Shown one piece after another: positions 47,350-55,778 of a DNA stretch of 64,000 bases. A model generated the notes under the pieces. That model was not told the origin of the DNA and made no database searches. It worked only from the letters and a program-made list of their open reading frames with translations. Within the stretch, counting starts at the first letter, position 1. Every line of letters starts with the position of its first letter. Source of the stretch: Planctomycetaceae bacterium (GTDB lineage Bacteria > Planctomycetota > Planctomycetia > Planctomycetales > Planctomycetaceae); contig CP051247.1 of assembly GCA_017795105.1 (NCBI GenBank), positions 4,186,001 through 4,250,000 on the forward strand. Direction: 5' to 3'. The position numbers and the translations under genes were made by a program.

Positions 47350-49617
47350 CTACTTTTCAGTGACGATCACCAGCCAGCCGATGTCGGAAATTTCCTCAGG
47401 GCGGGTGCTCACAATCACTGGCTCGAAGGCTGCGAATCGTGGTTCCGAATCAGTTTTCTCAGCGGCGATCACCGGATCGATAAAGTCAGACACAAAGGGA
47501 TCGACCGGCAGCGGTCCGACTGAAGGCCCCTGCCGCAGCTGTCGCAGGCGGAACTGCCGTAAGTCGTTGGCGATGCCGATCACTTCCGCATCAATGCGGG
47601 GCGGCAGGTCGGTATCGGTGTGCGGACGCAGCTGACGGTGGCTGATGACGAGCCCCGGTTCGTGCGAAATCTGATCGGGCCGCAACTGGACGAGCATCGC
47701 ATTGGCCGGCAACGGCAAATGCTGAATCTGCAGCGAAATTGCGAACAGGCCAATTGCTGTCTTATCGAGCAGCTCAGGAGAACGATCCCAGATCGGGACG
47801 GTAAACGTGACCTGCAGCGAGTTCGTTCCGGTACTCTGGTAGACGTCCGAAACGTGAGCGGAGTGCAGTGCCTGGTGATCGGGAAGCTTCTCCAGAAGAT
47901 ACTGATGCGGCGTCAGGCTCTCCAGAGGTTCACCGTTCAGAATGGGATCGTTTTCCGCCAGATCGCGGCCGAAGGCATGGAAATAGTCGCGATGTGCATA
48001 CGACTCTCCGATGATGCGATTCCGCGGCGACCGAGCCAGCATGCGGCCGTGCTCGCCGTAGAGAATCCAGATCGACTCCTGGTTCTGGAAGACGTTGCGG
48101 AACTCTTTGCATTCGCTCAACCACTGCTGCAATTGCTGGGGCGTACCGACATTGTCGGGCGTGTTGTTGAGAGTCTGAATCAGCTGAATCAGGTCGGGCG
48201 AATCGCGGGCGGTCTCCATCACCCGCCACCGCTGGTCGATCTGCTGAGCGATCGAGTCGGCCAGAAACTTCGCTGACATCTTCAGGTTGTCGATGCGGAT
48301 TTCCTCGGCTCCCAGCTGATGAGCGACCGCTTCCTCGCGGGCTTCTTTTTCCAGTCCCGCCAGCCGGCCGAGCCAGATCGCCGCAATGACAGTCACCAGG
48401 CAGACAGCCAGCATCCCGGCCAGGCTGGCGATGGCGGCCAGCTGGTGTTTGCGGGCCGAACGGAAGACTCGATGAACCAGTGGATGCCGATAGACGGAGA
48501 CATCGTTGTCGGCCAGATAGCGTTCGATATCCTCGGCCAGGGCGCTGGCAGTCTGATAGCGATCTTCCGGGATCAGCGACATTGCGTGGCGGCAGATGGC
48601 ATCCAAAGGAGCCGGCACGGAGGATAAGCGTTTGCTCGGAGCGTCGATCGCTCCGGTCATCAGCTGTCGATGAATCTGCGCTGTCAGCTGATCGCCAGAA
48701 AGCGACGGCTCACCAGTCAGTATTTTATAAAGGGTCGCCCCCAGGCTATAGATGTCCATGGCCGGGATGGGGGGCGCACTCACGGCCTGTTCGGGACTCA
48801 TGTAGGCATAGCTGCCCAGTCCGCTGCCCGAGCCGGAACGGTCAGGTTCGAGCAGTCCTGAGCGGAGCGTCATGTCGGTCACTTCCGGGTTCTTCACCCG
48901 CTGCCCCGGGGCAATCCGCATGGCCAGTCCCCAGTCGACGACCAGCGTCTCGCCGTACCGACCAAGCATGATGTTCGTCGGCTTGATATCGCGATGCACG
49001 ATGCCGCGGTTATGGGCGTAGGCGATCGTCTTGCAGGCCGAAACGAACGAGCTGAGGAGCCGGCGGAATTCGACGCTCTGTTCGCCGTACGAACTGCGAT
49101 TCTGGCGGCTCCGGTGAAAACGACGGATAGCATCGTCCAACGTTTCCCCTTCGATGAACCGCATGTAATAGAAGTCACGCCCCTGAGCCGACTTCCCGAT
49201 CCCGTAGAGCGGTACGACTCCCGGATGCTCAAGCCGCCCTGTTACCTCGGCTTCGAGAGCAAACCGTGTCGCACTCTCGGGATCGCCGACCAGCTTTCGA
49301 TGAATGAATTTGACGGCGACCTTGCGGTTCGCTTTCACCTCGTGAGCTGTGTAGACCGCTCCCAGCCCACCTTTGGCGTGGAACTCGAGCCGCGTCAGTT
49401 CGCTGGCGACTCCTATCGATTCGTCCGCAGGTGCCGGATGAGACGACTCTGGCGACTCGAAAAAACCATCAATCTGAGCCAGAGCTGCAATCCGTTCACG
49501 GAGTTGTTCGAGCAACTCGGGGTGCGACTCACAGAGTTCTTCCGGAGAAAGCGGCTCGCCCGCTTCAAGAGAATCTTCGTAGCGGTCGAGTAGATCGTCC
49601 AGCACGTCGTCATTCAT
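47350..49617 (-). CDS. Transmembrane Ser/Thr kinase with extracytoplasmic Cache-like sensor
   Basis: The 755-aa product starts with a helical cap (YEDSLEAGEPLSPEELC), as in many planctomycete kinases. Kinase domain about 75-365: AKGGLGAVYTA, Lys103, HRDIKPTN (208-215), DWG instead of DFG at 228-230, and YAYMSPEQA. Membrane helix about 393-418. The 330-residue extracytoplasmic part (RWRVMETARDSPDLIQLI; SIWILYGEHGRMLARSPRN; YAHRDYFHAFGRD) fits a double-Cache small-molecule sensor. It lies 68 bp after an ECF sigma gene on the same strand, so the two may form one signalling unit. Confidence 0.9.
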   Translation of the reverse strand: MNDDVLDDLLDRYEDSLEAGEPLSPEELCESHPELLEQLRERIAALAQIDGFFESPESSHPAPADESIGVASELTRLEFHAKGGLGAVYTAHEVKANRKVAVKFIHRKLVGDPESATRFALEAEVTGRLEHPGVVPLYGIGKSAQGRDFYYMRFIEGETLDDAIRRFHRSRQNRSSYGEQSVEFRRLLSSFVSACKTIAYAHNRGIVHRDIKPTNIMLGRYGETLVVDWGLAMRIAPGQRVKNPEVTDMTLRSGLLEPDRSGSGSGLGSYAYMSPEQAVSAPPIPAMDIYSLGATLYKILTGEPSLSGDQLTAQIHRQLMTGAIDAPSKRLSSVPAPLDAICRHAMSLIPEDRYQTASALAEDIERYLADNDVSVYRHPLVHRVFRSARKHQLAAIASLAGMLAVCLVTVIAAIWLGRLAGLEKEAREEAVAHQLGAEEIRIDNLKMSAKFLADSIAQQIDQRWRVMETARDSPDLIQLIQTLNNTPDNVGTPQQLQQWLSECKEFRNVFQNQESIWILYGEHGRMLARSPRNRIIGESYAHRDYFHAFGRDLAENDPILNGEPLESLTPHQYLLEKLPDHQALHSAHVSDVYQSTGTNSLQVTFTVPIWDRSPELLDKTAIGLFAISLQIQHLPLPANAMLVQLRPDQISHEPGLVISHRQLRPHTDTDLPPRIDAEVIGIANDLRQFRLRQLRQGPSVGPLPVDPFVSDFIDPVIAAEKTDSEPRFAAFEPVIVSTRPEEISDIGWLVIVTEK

Positions 49618-49685
49618 CAGTCGTCAATCAGAGAAGAGCCGCCCGGACGGTGGAAGAGTCACCTCTGCCGGAGCGAAACGTCAGA

Positions 49686-50327
49686 TCAAGTGAGGGGAAT
49701 CGCCTCACCGCACATCTCGTGCAGTTTGAAGCGGGCCGATCGCCACAGGCGGCGCAGTGTCCGTTCGCCAATGTCGAGCACCTCAGCTGCATCCTGCTGA
49801 CTCATCCCGTGATACCAGATCAGGTCGACAACCTTGCGCTCGGCTTCGGGGAGCTTGTCGATCAGCTCGTGGAATTCGGTCCAGGCGTCCATCGTCTTCA
49901 CGTCGCCGGTGATCTCCGCGGGATCGAGCACCACGCTCTCGCTTTGCTCGTCGTTGGAGAATGTGGTGGAACCGGCCACCGAGGCGTGATTACGTCCGAC
50001 GCCATACTTGCCGTAATACTTGCGGCTGACATCAACGAGCGTCCAGCGGATCTGCTGAGCGGTCAAACTCCAGAAATGTTCGACGTCGTTAATCTCGACC
50101 GCGGCGAGTGTCTGATGCAGTTTGATGGCGGCTCGTTGAAAGATGTCATCGGTTTGTTCCCAGCGGCTGACCCGCCGATAGTCGGCTTTGATCTTCCGTG
50201 TGAGGGCCAGCATGCGATCCGACGCCACGGCAATCAGCTCGTCGCGAGCGTTGACATCGCCAGACTGCAGTCGTTCAATTAACACCTTGACTCGGGAACG
50301 CTGGCGAGAAATCTCTGAGGAATTCAC
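49686..50327 (-). CDS. ECF-type RNA polymerase sigma factor
   Basis: 213 aa. The region-2 part spans about 15-95 (DRMLALTRKIKADYRRVSRW, TDDIFQRAAIKLHQTL). The region-4 HTH is about 140-200 (KLPEAERKVVDLIWYHGMSQ followed by EVLDIGERTLRRLWRSAR). No transmembrane anti-sigma gene adjoins it; instead a sensor kinase follows, and in planctomycetes such ECF-kinase pairs are thought to be controlled by phosphorylation. Target promoters are unknown; the conserved leaders nearby are candidates worth testing. Confidence 0.88.
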   Translation of the reverse strand: MNSSEISRQRSRVKVLIERLQSGDVNARDELIAVASDRMLALTRKIKADYRRVSRWEQTDDIFQRAAIKLHQTLAAVEINDVEHFWSLTAQQIRWTLVDVSRKYYGKYGVGRNHASVAGSTTFSNDEQSESVVLDPAEITGDVKTMDAWTEFHELIDKLPEAERKVVDLIWYHGMSQQDAAEVLDIGERTLRRLWRSARFKLHEMCGEAIPLT

Positions 50328-50580
50328 GGGGTATCCACCTTATGTGAAATGTCAGCGACGATCTCCGCTGCTACGGAAGAGCACGTGTGCAGCCGCGGAA
50401 GACCTGCCACTGTACCAATGTTGCGGTGCGATGTCTAATTCCGAATCTGCCAGCGACCACAAACGGAGTGTGGGGCGATGTCAAACTCACACTCTCTCTC
50501 CCGACAGTGACAGAGCGCAGGCAACACGCGATTCTCCGAAATCTTTCAAAACGGCTCAATCTTCTGCGGACGAGGCTCAA

Positions 50581-51186
50581 CTATTCAACGCTCGCCTGGT
50601 CCCAGCGGCGTTCGATGATGGCCAGTTTTCTGCGGATCGACTGCGCACTCAGATCGACCTGTTCGCCGATCTCCTGCGTCGAGTAGCCCTGGATTCTCAG
50701 AACGGCGACCTCTTTGAGTAGATCGTCGTCGAGCTTTTCCAGGAGCTCGTTGAAGTCGCGTTCGAGCGTTTCAAACAGCTCATCGGGATGTTCCGCGACA
50801 TGATCGGCGATGTTGCCCGCCTGGTCATCCTGAGCCATTTCCGCGAAGACCGATTCGCCACGCACCGCTCCCCCGCCCCGTTTCTTTCTCAGTTCGTAGC
50901 GGATGTATTCCACTGCTTTGTCGTGAGCTTTCTGAATCAGGGCCCGGCGAAGTTCATTGCTGTTGGAAACATCATCCAGATCTCCGGCGCGAGCTCGTTG
51001 CAGCAGACAGTTGAAGGCGCTCAGAGCGACATCTTCTCCGTCCCGCATGCGACGGAACTTTCCCAGCTTGCGATCCGCGAAGCGGGCGATCTCATCGAAG
51101 TATTCGGCCCAGACACGTTGAGCGGCGGCTTCATTCCCCTGCTTCAGCTCGGCCACCCAGAGACTGAGCGAGTTTTCATTCGACAT
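50581..51186 (-). CDS. Second ECF-type RNA polymerase sigma factor
   Basis: 201 aa. Region-2-like segment about 15-85 (EAAAQRVWAEYFDEIARFAD, DGEDVALSAFNCLLQRA), a charged linker, and region 4 about 140-195 (DDDLLKEVAVLRIQGYSTQE followed by VDLSAQSIRRKLAIIERRW). It resembles the planctomycete-specific ECF group. It lies 253 bp upstream of the other sigma gene on the same strand; I see no gene between them. Having two sigma factors next to a sensor kinase is unusual. Confidence 0.87.
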   Translation of the reverse strand: MSNENSLSLWVAELKQGNEAAAQRVWAEYFDEIARFADRKLGKFRRMRDGEDVALSAFNCLLQRARAGDLDDVSNSNELRRALIQKAHDKAVEYIRYELRKKRGGGAVRGESVFAEMAQDDQAGNIADHVAEHPDELFETLERDFNELLEKLDDDLLKEVAVLRIQGYSTQEIGEQVDLSAQSIRRKLAIIERRWDQASVE

Positions 51187-51415
51187 GCAGCTCGTCCTTC
51201 CGATCCGGCTGTGTGTGAAGAGATTTCCTGCACAACAGTGTATCTGAAGCCCCCCGCTTCGCCATTCCGAAGCCGACTTTCAAACCGCCTCCTGAAAAAC
51301 CTCAAACCTCAGCAGGAAACCTCTCTTCAGAATTGCCGATGACATAACCTCTTAAATAGTCAGACAATAGCACGATCTAAACTGGATTGGGTTCATTTGT
51401 ATACACCCCGAAGGG

Positions 51416-51530
51416 GCGCGAAATCGGAGAAATTTCGGAAATCTCTCCGACTTCATGGCCGCTCGATGCCCCCGTTAGCGGGAGGGGAATAGACAACCTC
51501 CTGTTCAACTTCAACTCCCGGAGTACTCCC
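51416..51530 (+). repeat. 115-bp conserved leader, copy B
   Basis: Same elements as copy A with a few differences: the palindrome's outer arm has CGACTT instead of CGATTT, and the second hairpin reads CCGCTCGATGCCCCCG...AGCGG, so its upper stem is weakened while the outer CCGCT/AGCGG stem and the GGGAGGGGAATAGAC box are unchanged. Confidence 0.85.
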
Positions 51531-51710
51531 ATGAAAACATTCGCTCTCCTCGCCGCTTGCACACTCGCCGCCTGCTGCCAATCGGCAGACGCATGTGACA
51601 GACCGAACTGTAGAGATATTCGCCTGCCGCAGGCTCAGGTTCAGGACAAGCAACCACAAGACCAGCGCGAACACGAATGCGTCCCGTGTGACAGCCCGAG
51701 CTGTGAGTGA
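51531..51710 (+). CDS. Secreted CxxPxC mini-protein, paralogue 2
   Basis: 59-aa precursor with the same signal peptide as paralogue 1. The mature part holds CDRPNC and CDSPSC motifs with a RDIRLP block after the first and CVPC before the second. Very close to paralogues 1 and 3 in the linker (LPQAQVQDKQP). It is followed 59 bp later by the Sel1-repeat protein gene on the same strand. Confidence 0.8.
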   Translation: MKTFALLAACTLAACCQSADACDRPNCRDIRLPQAQVQDKQPQDQREHECVPCDSPSCE

Positions 51711-51769
51711 AATTGAGAACCAAGAACGATGTTCATCCAAACCGCCCTTTGAAATCGCAGGAGCCTCAC

Positions 51770-53056
51770 GTGCACAGCATCCGTCACACTCTCGTTGTCC
51801 GAACCTGGTCTGTGGGCCGAATCCTTTTGTGCTGTTGGATGCTGCAGGTGTTTGCTCTGCCCGCGACAGCGCAGTCGAGGTCCTTCCTGCTGCCGATGAC
51901 GACCACGCTCGTCGCCCAGGACGATCCCGCCGAAGACGCGGACTTCGAGGAGGGGCTCAAGTTCCGACTCGGGCAGGGCGTGCCCGTCGACGAGGCCCAG
52001 GCGTTCTCACACTTTCAACAGGCTGCTGAACGGGGCCATGTGCTGGCCAAAGCTTTTATCGCATCTCAGCTCTTCCTCGGGACGGGCGTGGAAAAGGACC
52101 AGCAGCAGGCGAACGCCGTTTCTACGGAGATCCTCGACGAGTTGACCGCTCTGGCCGACGGCGGAGATCCGATTGCTGAGGAACGCCTCTCCCAAATTTA
52201 TCTGTTGGGAATCGGAGTCGATCAAGACCTCAGAAAGGCATTCAACTGGATGGAGAAGGCCGCCGATCAGCGCAATATCGAGGCGGAGTTCTGGCTGGGT
52301 TTTTACTATTTCCACGGCTTTGGAACCGATCAGGATAAGGCTCTGGCAGTGGAATGGATGCGCCGTGCCGCCAGACGAGGATATCCCGAGGCTCAATTTG
52401 AGTTGGGACGTGCCTATCTCGGAGCCGAAGGGGTCGAGAAGGATAATGGCTACGCCGCCGAGTGGTTGGAAAAAGCGGCCAAGCAGGGGCACGCCAACGC
52501 CCAAACTCTGCTCGGAGTTATGTACCGGAACGGCGAGGGAGTGGATCGCGATCTCGAGGCAGCCACGCAGTGGCTCAAAAAAGCCGCCGACCAGGGGAAT
52601 GCTGATGCCACAGAAATCCTGGCAACGTTGCGTTCAGAAGAAGACGAAGATGAAGGAGTAGGCCCGGACGAGAACCAGATGTCGGACGGCACAAGCGCGG
52701 GGCTTCTGGTATTGCTTGCGTTGGCCTTCCTCTTCTTCGGAAAGGTCCTTTCGTTAATATTTGGCCGCAAGTTTAGTGGTGCACGAGGATGTCTGACATG
52801 TTGCATCATCCTCTTTGCTCTGTCCGTGGCCGCAACGGTGGTTTCGGGGATCGTCACAGTCATGCGTCGTCCCAATTCTGGCTCAGAAGAAATCGCTGAG
52901 CTGGTAAGCGGAAACATCGGGCGAGCAATGGGGGAACTCTTTCTGCCCGCTCTGATCTGCTACGTCGTCCTGCGTCTCTCTGGTGAGCGGTTCCGAAAAA
53001 CGAAGCCGGTCGAGGGGCAGGAAGAAGAAAAACGAGATCAGCCGGAAACGACATGA
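51770..53056 (+). CDS. Exported Sel1-repeat protein with C-terminal membrane helices
   Basis: The start is a GTG at 51770 with AGGAG 6 nt before it; the frame is open upstream. The 428-aa product has a signal peptide (ILLCCWMLQVFALPATAQS). At least six Sel1-like repeats follow (about 55-300), each with the A-x-x-W/F-hydrophobic-x-K-A-A pattern (FNWMEKAADQRN, VEWMRRAARRGY, AEWLEKAAKQGH, TQWLKKAADQGN). An acidic linker and three hydrophobic segments (about 308-332, 342-366, 385-405) end the protein. Sel1 repeats mediate protein contacts; here they should face the periplasm. Confidence 0.85.
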   Translation: MHSIRHTLVVRTWSVGRILLCCWMLQVFALPATAQSRSFLLPMTTTLVAQDDPAEDADFEEGLKFRLGQGVPVDEAQAFSHFQQAAERGHVLAKAFIASQLFLGTGVEKDQQQANAVSTEILDELTALADGGDPIAEERLSQIYLLGIGVDQDLRKAFNWMEKAADQRNIEAEFWLGFYYFHGFGTDQDKALAVEWMRRAARRGYPEAQFELGRAYLGAEGVEKDNGYAAEWLEKAAKQGHANAQTLLGVMYRNGEGVDRDLEAATQWLKKAADQGNADATEILATLRSEEDEDEGVGPDENQMSDGTSAGLLVLLALAFLFFGKVLSLIFGRKFSGARGCLTCCIILFALSVAATVVSGIVTVMRRPNSGSEEIAELVSGNIGRAMGELFLPALICYVVLRLSGERFRKTKPVEGQEEEKRDQPETT

Positions 53057-53122
53057 CGAGTACGGAGTACGGCCGACATTGCCGCAGGGATGTGATCAAG
53101 TGTGCATGTGCCTGCTTCCTCG

Positions 53123-53237
53123 GCGCGAAATCGGAGAAATTTCGGAAATCTCTCCGATTTCATGGCCGCTCGGTGCCACCGTTAGCGGGAGGGGAATAGA
53201 CAACCTCCTGTTCAACTTCAACTCCCGGAGTACTCCC
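53123..53237 (+). repeat. 115-bp conserved leader, copy C
   Basis: Identical or almost so to copy A over its whole length, in front of the third CxxPxC paralogue. The 33-nt palindrome (53128-53160) matches in 15 of 16 arm positions. Confidence 0.85.
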
Positions 53238-53420
53238 ATGAAAACATTCGCTCTCCTCGCCGCTTGCACACTCGCCGCCTGCTGCCAAGCGGCAGACGCA
53301 TGTAACAGCCCGAGCTGTAGAGATATTCGCCTGCCGCAGGCTCAGGTTCAGGACAAGCAACCACTCGACCAGCGCGGACACGAATGCGTCCCGTGCAACA
53401 AACCGGACTGTGCAGACTGA
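53238..53420 (+). CDS. Secreted CxxPxC mini-protein, paralogue 3
   Basis: 60-aa precursor with the shared signal peptide, then CNSPSC and CNKPDC with RDIRLP and CVPC between. Asn replaces Asp after the first Cys in both motifs, a tolerated position across the family. The VKOR-DsbA gene begins 46 bp later on the same strand, which suggests co-expression with a disulfide-forming enzyme. Confidence 0.8.
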   Translation: MKTFALLAACTLAACCQAADACNSPSCRDIRLPQAQVQDKQPLDQRGHECVPCNKPDCAD

Positions 53421-53466
53421 GAACAGCCATCGTTAATACTCTTCCCCTCTTATTGAGTCGAGTTTC

Positions 53467-55281
53467 ATGACCGCAGATCCCGCTCCGCAGCCGTCAGGTT
53501 TGATCAATTCCTTTAGTGTGGCTCTGGCGGCGCTGGCGGCTGGGGCATCGGGAATGCTGGCTGCTCAGCATCTGGCGGGACTGTCGCTTCCCGGTTGCGG
53601 GCCGACCTCAGCTTGTGCACAGCTCTCCGCCAGCTTCTGGGGCAACATCGTCGGCTGGCCCGTGTCGTATCTGGGACTGACCTATTTCCTGGCCCTGACG
53701 GCAGGGTTTCTGTTTGCCGGAAGCCGACCGATTCCGCGGTCGGCACTGGCGTTGATTGGACTGGGCGGGCTCACGTCGCTCGGGTTTCTGGGCATCATGG
53801 CGGCCGAACAGAAGTGGTGCCTGTATTGCCTGGCCGCTCACATCTGCAATCTCACGTTGGCCGGCCTTTGTGTGATATCGCGTCGGGAGCCGCACACTTC
53901 CCTCTGGTGGCCCGCCTGGATCGGCACGGCTGTGGTCAGCACAATCGCTCTGGCGATGGTCGACGCTCAGACGATGGCGCGTATCTCGGGGGAACAACGG
54001 GCTCTGACCGAACAGTCAATCGAAGAAATCCTCCAGCAGCTTCCTGCTGAAGTGGCTTCCTCGGACTCTCCTCCTGCAGACGGCGGTTTCACCGGACGCT
54101 ACCATCGCGGCCCGGAGCAGGCAGCGGTCCGGCTCGTGGTGTTTCATGACTATCAGTGTAAAGATTGTGCGAAGCTCGACGCCGAGCTTGAAGAACTGCT
54201 GACCGAGCAACCACGGCTCTCGGTGTCGATCCGCCACTATCCGATGTGCAGCCAGTGCAATCCCAACATCGCCTGGGAGTTCTTCCACAAAGAAGCCTGT
54301 AACGCTGCCTATCTGGCTGAAGCCGCCGGACGTCTGGGTGGGGAAGAGGCTTTCTGGAAAACGCACCGCTGGCTGTTCGAGCACAAAGGAGTCTTCACGC
54401 CGGAGGAGCTGACGGCCTTCTGCCAGACTGCCGGACTCGACGCCGGGCAGCTGCGGGAACTCGCCGCCCAGCCGGCCATTCAACAGATCGTGAAAGTCGA
54501 TATTGCTGAGGCGATTTCCCTCGGAGCGACCGGCACGCCGTTCGTCTTCTTGAATGGCGTCGAAGTGCAGGGGACCTCCAGCAATCCGGAAAACGCCCGT
54601 CTTGCCATCGAACGAGTCCTCGCGGAGAATCCGCCGGCTCGCGCAGCCGCGTGGGATCGACGTCCTCCGAAAGCCCACGATCGACTCCTAACCGAATGGC
54701 AGCGAGCCGATCCGGTCGATCTTCCGCCGACTGAAGCGGCTCGGTACGTCTTTGGAAACCCCGAGGGGACGAACCGGCTGCTGCTGTTTCTCGAACCGAC
54801 CGACCGCGACGCGGCTTCACTCTGGCAGAACGCCCTGAGCGTCGCCCAATCTCGTGACGACGTGCGTCTGGAACTGTATCTGTTCCCGATCCACAGCCAG
54901 ATCAACCCCGCCTACGCCGGTTTGAAAACCGAATTCTATCCTCGCTCGGCGATGATCTCGAAATTGGTGGAAGCACTCCGCGCAGCCGAATCGGAATCGC
55001 TTCCCTCGGCCATTTCCTGGTGTCTGCAGGCATCTTCTGACTTGAGCGAAGACAATCTCATTACCCATGCCGCCGAAGCAAACGGCATCGACGCCGAGAA
55101 GTTACGGACACTCTACGAGCAGCCGGAGACGGCAGCCGGGATCACGTCCGACCTGTCTCAGGCTGAGATCACCGACGTCTCCTGGGCTCCCGCGCTAATT
55201 GTCCACGGCCGTTCTGCTCCCACCGCGGCTGCCGGGACGGACCTCATTCAGCGGATGCTTGACACGCCAGCAGACGAGTAA
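53467..55281 (+). CDS. VKOR-DsbA fusion, disulfide-forming membrane enzyme
   Basis: 604 aa. The VKOR part (about 15-165) has four or five membrane helices, the loop cysteines Cys44 and Cys50 (CGPTSAC), Ser67 in GWPVSYLG and the active CLYC (118-121). A periplasmic DsbA/thioredoxin-like domain follows (about 205-390) with CKDC at 231-234 and a cis-Pro loop GTPF. A second thioredoxin-like domain (about 420-600) lacks a CxxC motif. The enzyme would oxidise secreted cysteine proteins and pass electrons to quinone. It sits among five Cys-rich secreted mini-protein genes, which are plausible clients. Confidence 0.9.
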   Translation: MTADPAPQPSGLINSFSVALAALAAGASGMLAAQHLAGLSLPGCGPTSACAQLSASFWGNIVGWPVSYLGLTYFLALTAGFLFAGSRPIPRSALALIGLGGLTSLGFLGIMAAEQKWCLYCLAAHICNLTLAGLCVISRREPHTSLWWPAWIGTAVVSTIALAMVDAQTMARISGEQRALTEQSIEEILQQLPAEVASSDSPPADGGFTGRYHRGPEQAAVRLVVFHDYQCKDCAKLDAELEELLTEQPRLSVSIRHYPMCSQCNPNIAWEFFHKEACNAAYLAEAAGRLGGEEAFWKTHRWLFEHKGVFTPEELTAFCQTAGLDAGQLRELAAQPAIQQIVKVDIAEAISLGATGTPFVFLNGVEVQGTSSNPENARLAIERVLAENPPARAAAWDRRPPKAHDRLLTEWQRADPVDLPPTEAARYVFGNPEGTNRLLLFLEPTDRDAASLWQNALSVAQSRDDVRLELYLFPIHSQINPAYAGLKTEFYPRSAMISKLVEALRAAESESLPSAISWCLQASSDLSEDNLITHAAEANGIDAEKLRTLYEQPETAAGITSDLSQAEITDVSWAPALIVHGRSAPTAAAGTDLIQRMLDTPADE

Positions 55282-55336
55282 CTGGCACTCGTAGCCGCTC
55301 CACAGAAAGAAAAACGAAGAAACCTGGAAAAAGCCT

Positions 55337-55385
55337 CCGAATTCGTGGCCGCCAGGCGCTCGGTTTATCGGGAAGGGAGTAGAAC
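55337..55385 (+). promoter_or_regulatory. Diverged leader element before paralogue 4
   Basis: CCGAATTCGTGGCCGC followed later by TATCGGGAAGGGAGTAGAAC parallels CCGATTTCATGGCCGC and TAGCGGGAGGGGAATAGAC of the 115-bp leaders. The large palindrome is not conserved. Retention in a diverged paralogue argues that the hairpin-plus-G-box part is functional. Confidence 0.5.
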
Positions 55386-55416
55386 CAACGTTTTACTCAC
55401 CTTGAAAGGCCCTCTC

Positions 55417-55632
55417 ATGAAGATCTTTGCTCTCGCCGCCGCCCTCTTCACCGCAACCTTCGCCGGCGATGTGATCGCCTGTGATAGCCCCAGCTGTGCT
55501 GATCTCAGGCTGCCGACCGTCGAATGCGATCGTCCGGACTGCAATCCCCGTGTTCCGCAATTATTTTGTGACAGCCCGAGTTGCAACTCTCGATTGCCTC
55601 AGTCCGACTGCAATTTACCCGACTGCAATTAA
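55417..55632 (+). CDS. Secreted CxxPxC mini-protein, paralogue 4 (four motifs)
   Basis: 71-aa precursor with a different signal peptide (MKIFALAAALFTATFAGDVIA). The mature part is essentially four C-x-x-P-x-C units (CDSPSC, CDRPDC, CDSPSC, CNLPDC) at intervals of about 14 residues, alternating with RLP blocks. It is the clearest member showing that the motif is a tandem repeat. Confidence 0.8.
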   Translation: MKIFALAAALFTATFAGDVIACDSPSCADLRLPTVECDRPDCNPRVPQLFCDSPSCNSRLPQSDCNLPDCN

Positions 55633-55663
55633 TGGCTGAACACCGAGAAACGCGAAAGAGCTT

Positions 55664-55715
55664 CGGGAATTCCTCGCCGCTGATCGACTCTTTTCGCGGA
55701 GAGAGAATGAGAATG
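55664..55715 (+). promoter_or_regulatory. Diverged leader element before paralogue 5
   Basis: GGGAATTCCTCGCCGC, then an 11-nt interval, then TTTCGCGGAGAGAGAATGAGA. The CCGC/GCGG stem and a purine-rich box follow the same plan as the other leaders. Similarity is weak outside these parts. Confidence 0.4.
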
Positions 55716-55778
55716 ACTCAACGGCTCCTGCACATTACGGCATGCTCCATCCCAACAAAAACAAAAAGCTCGATTCCC

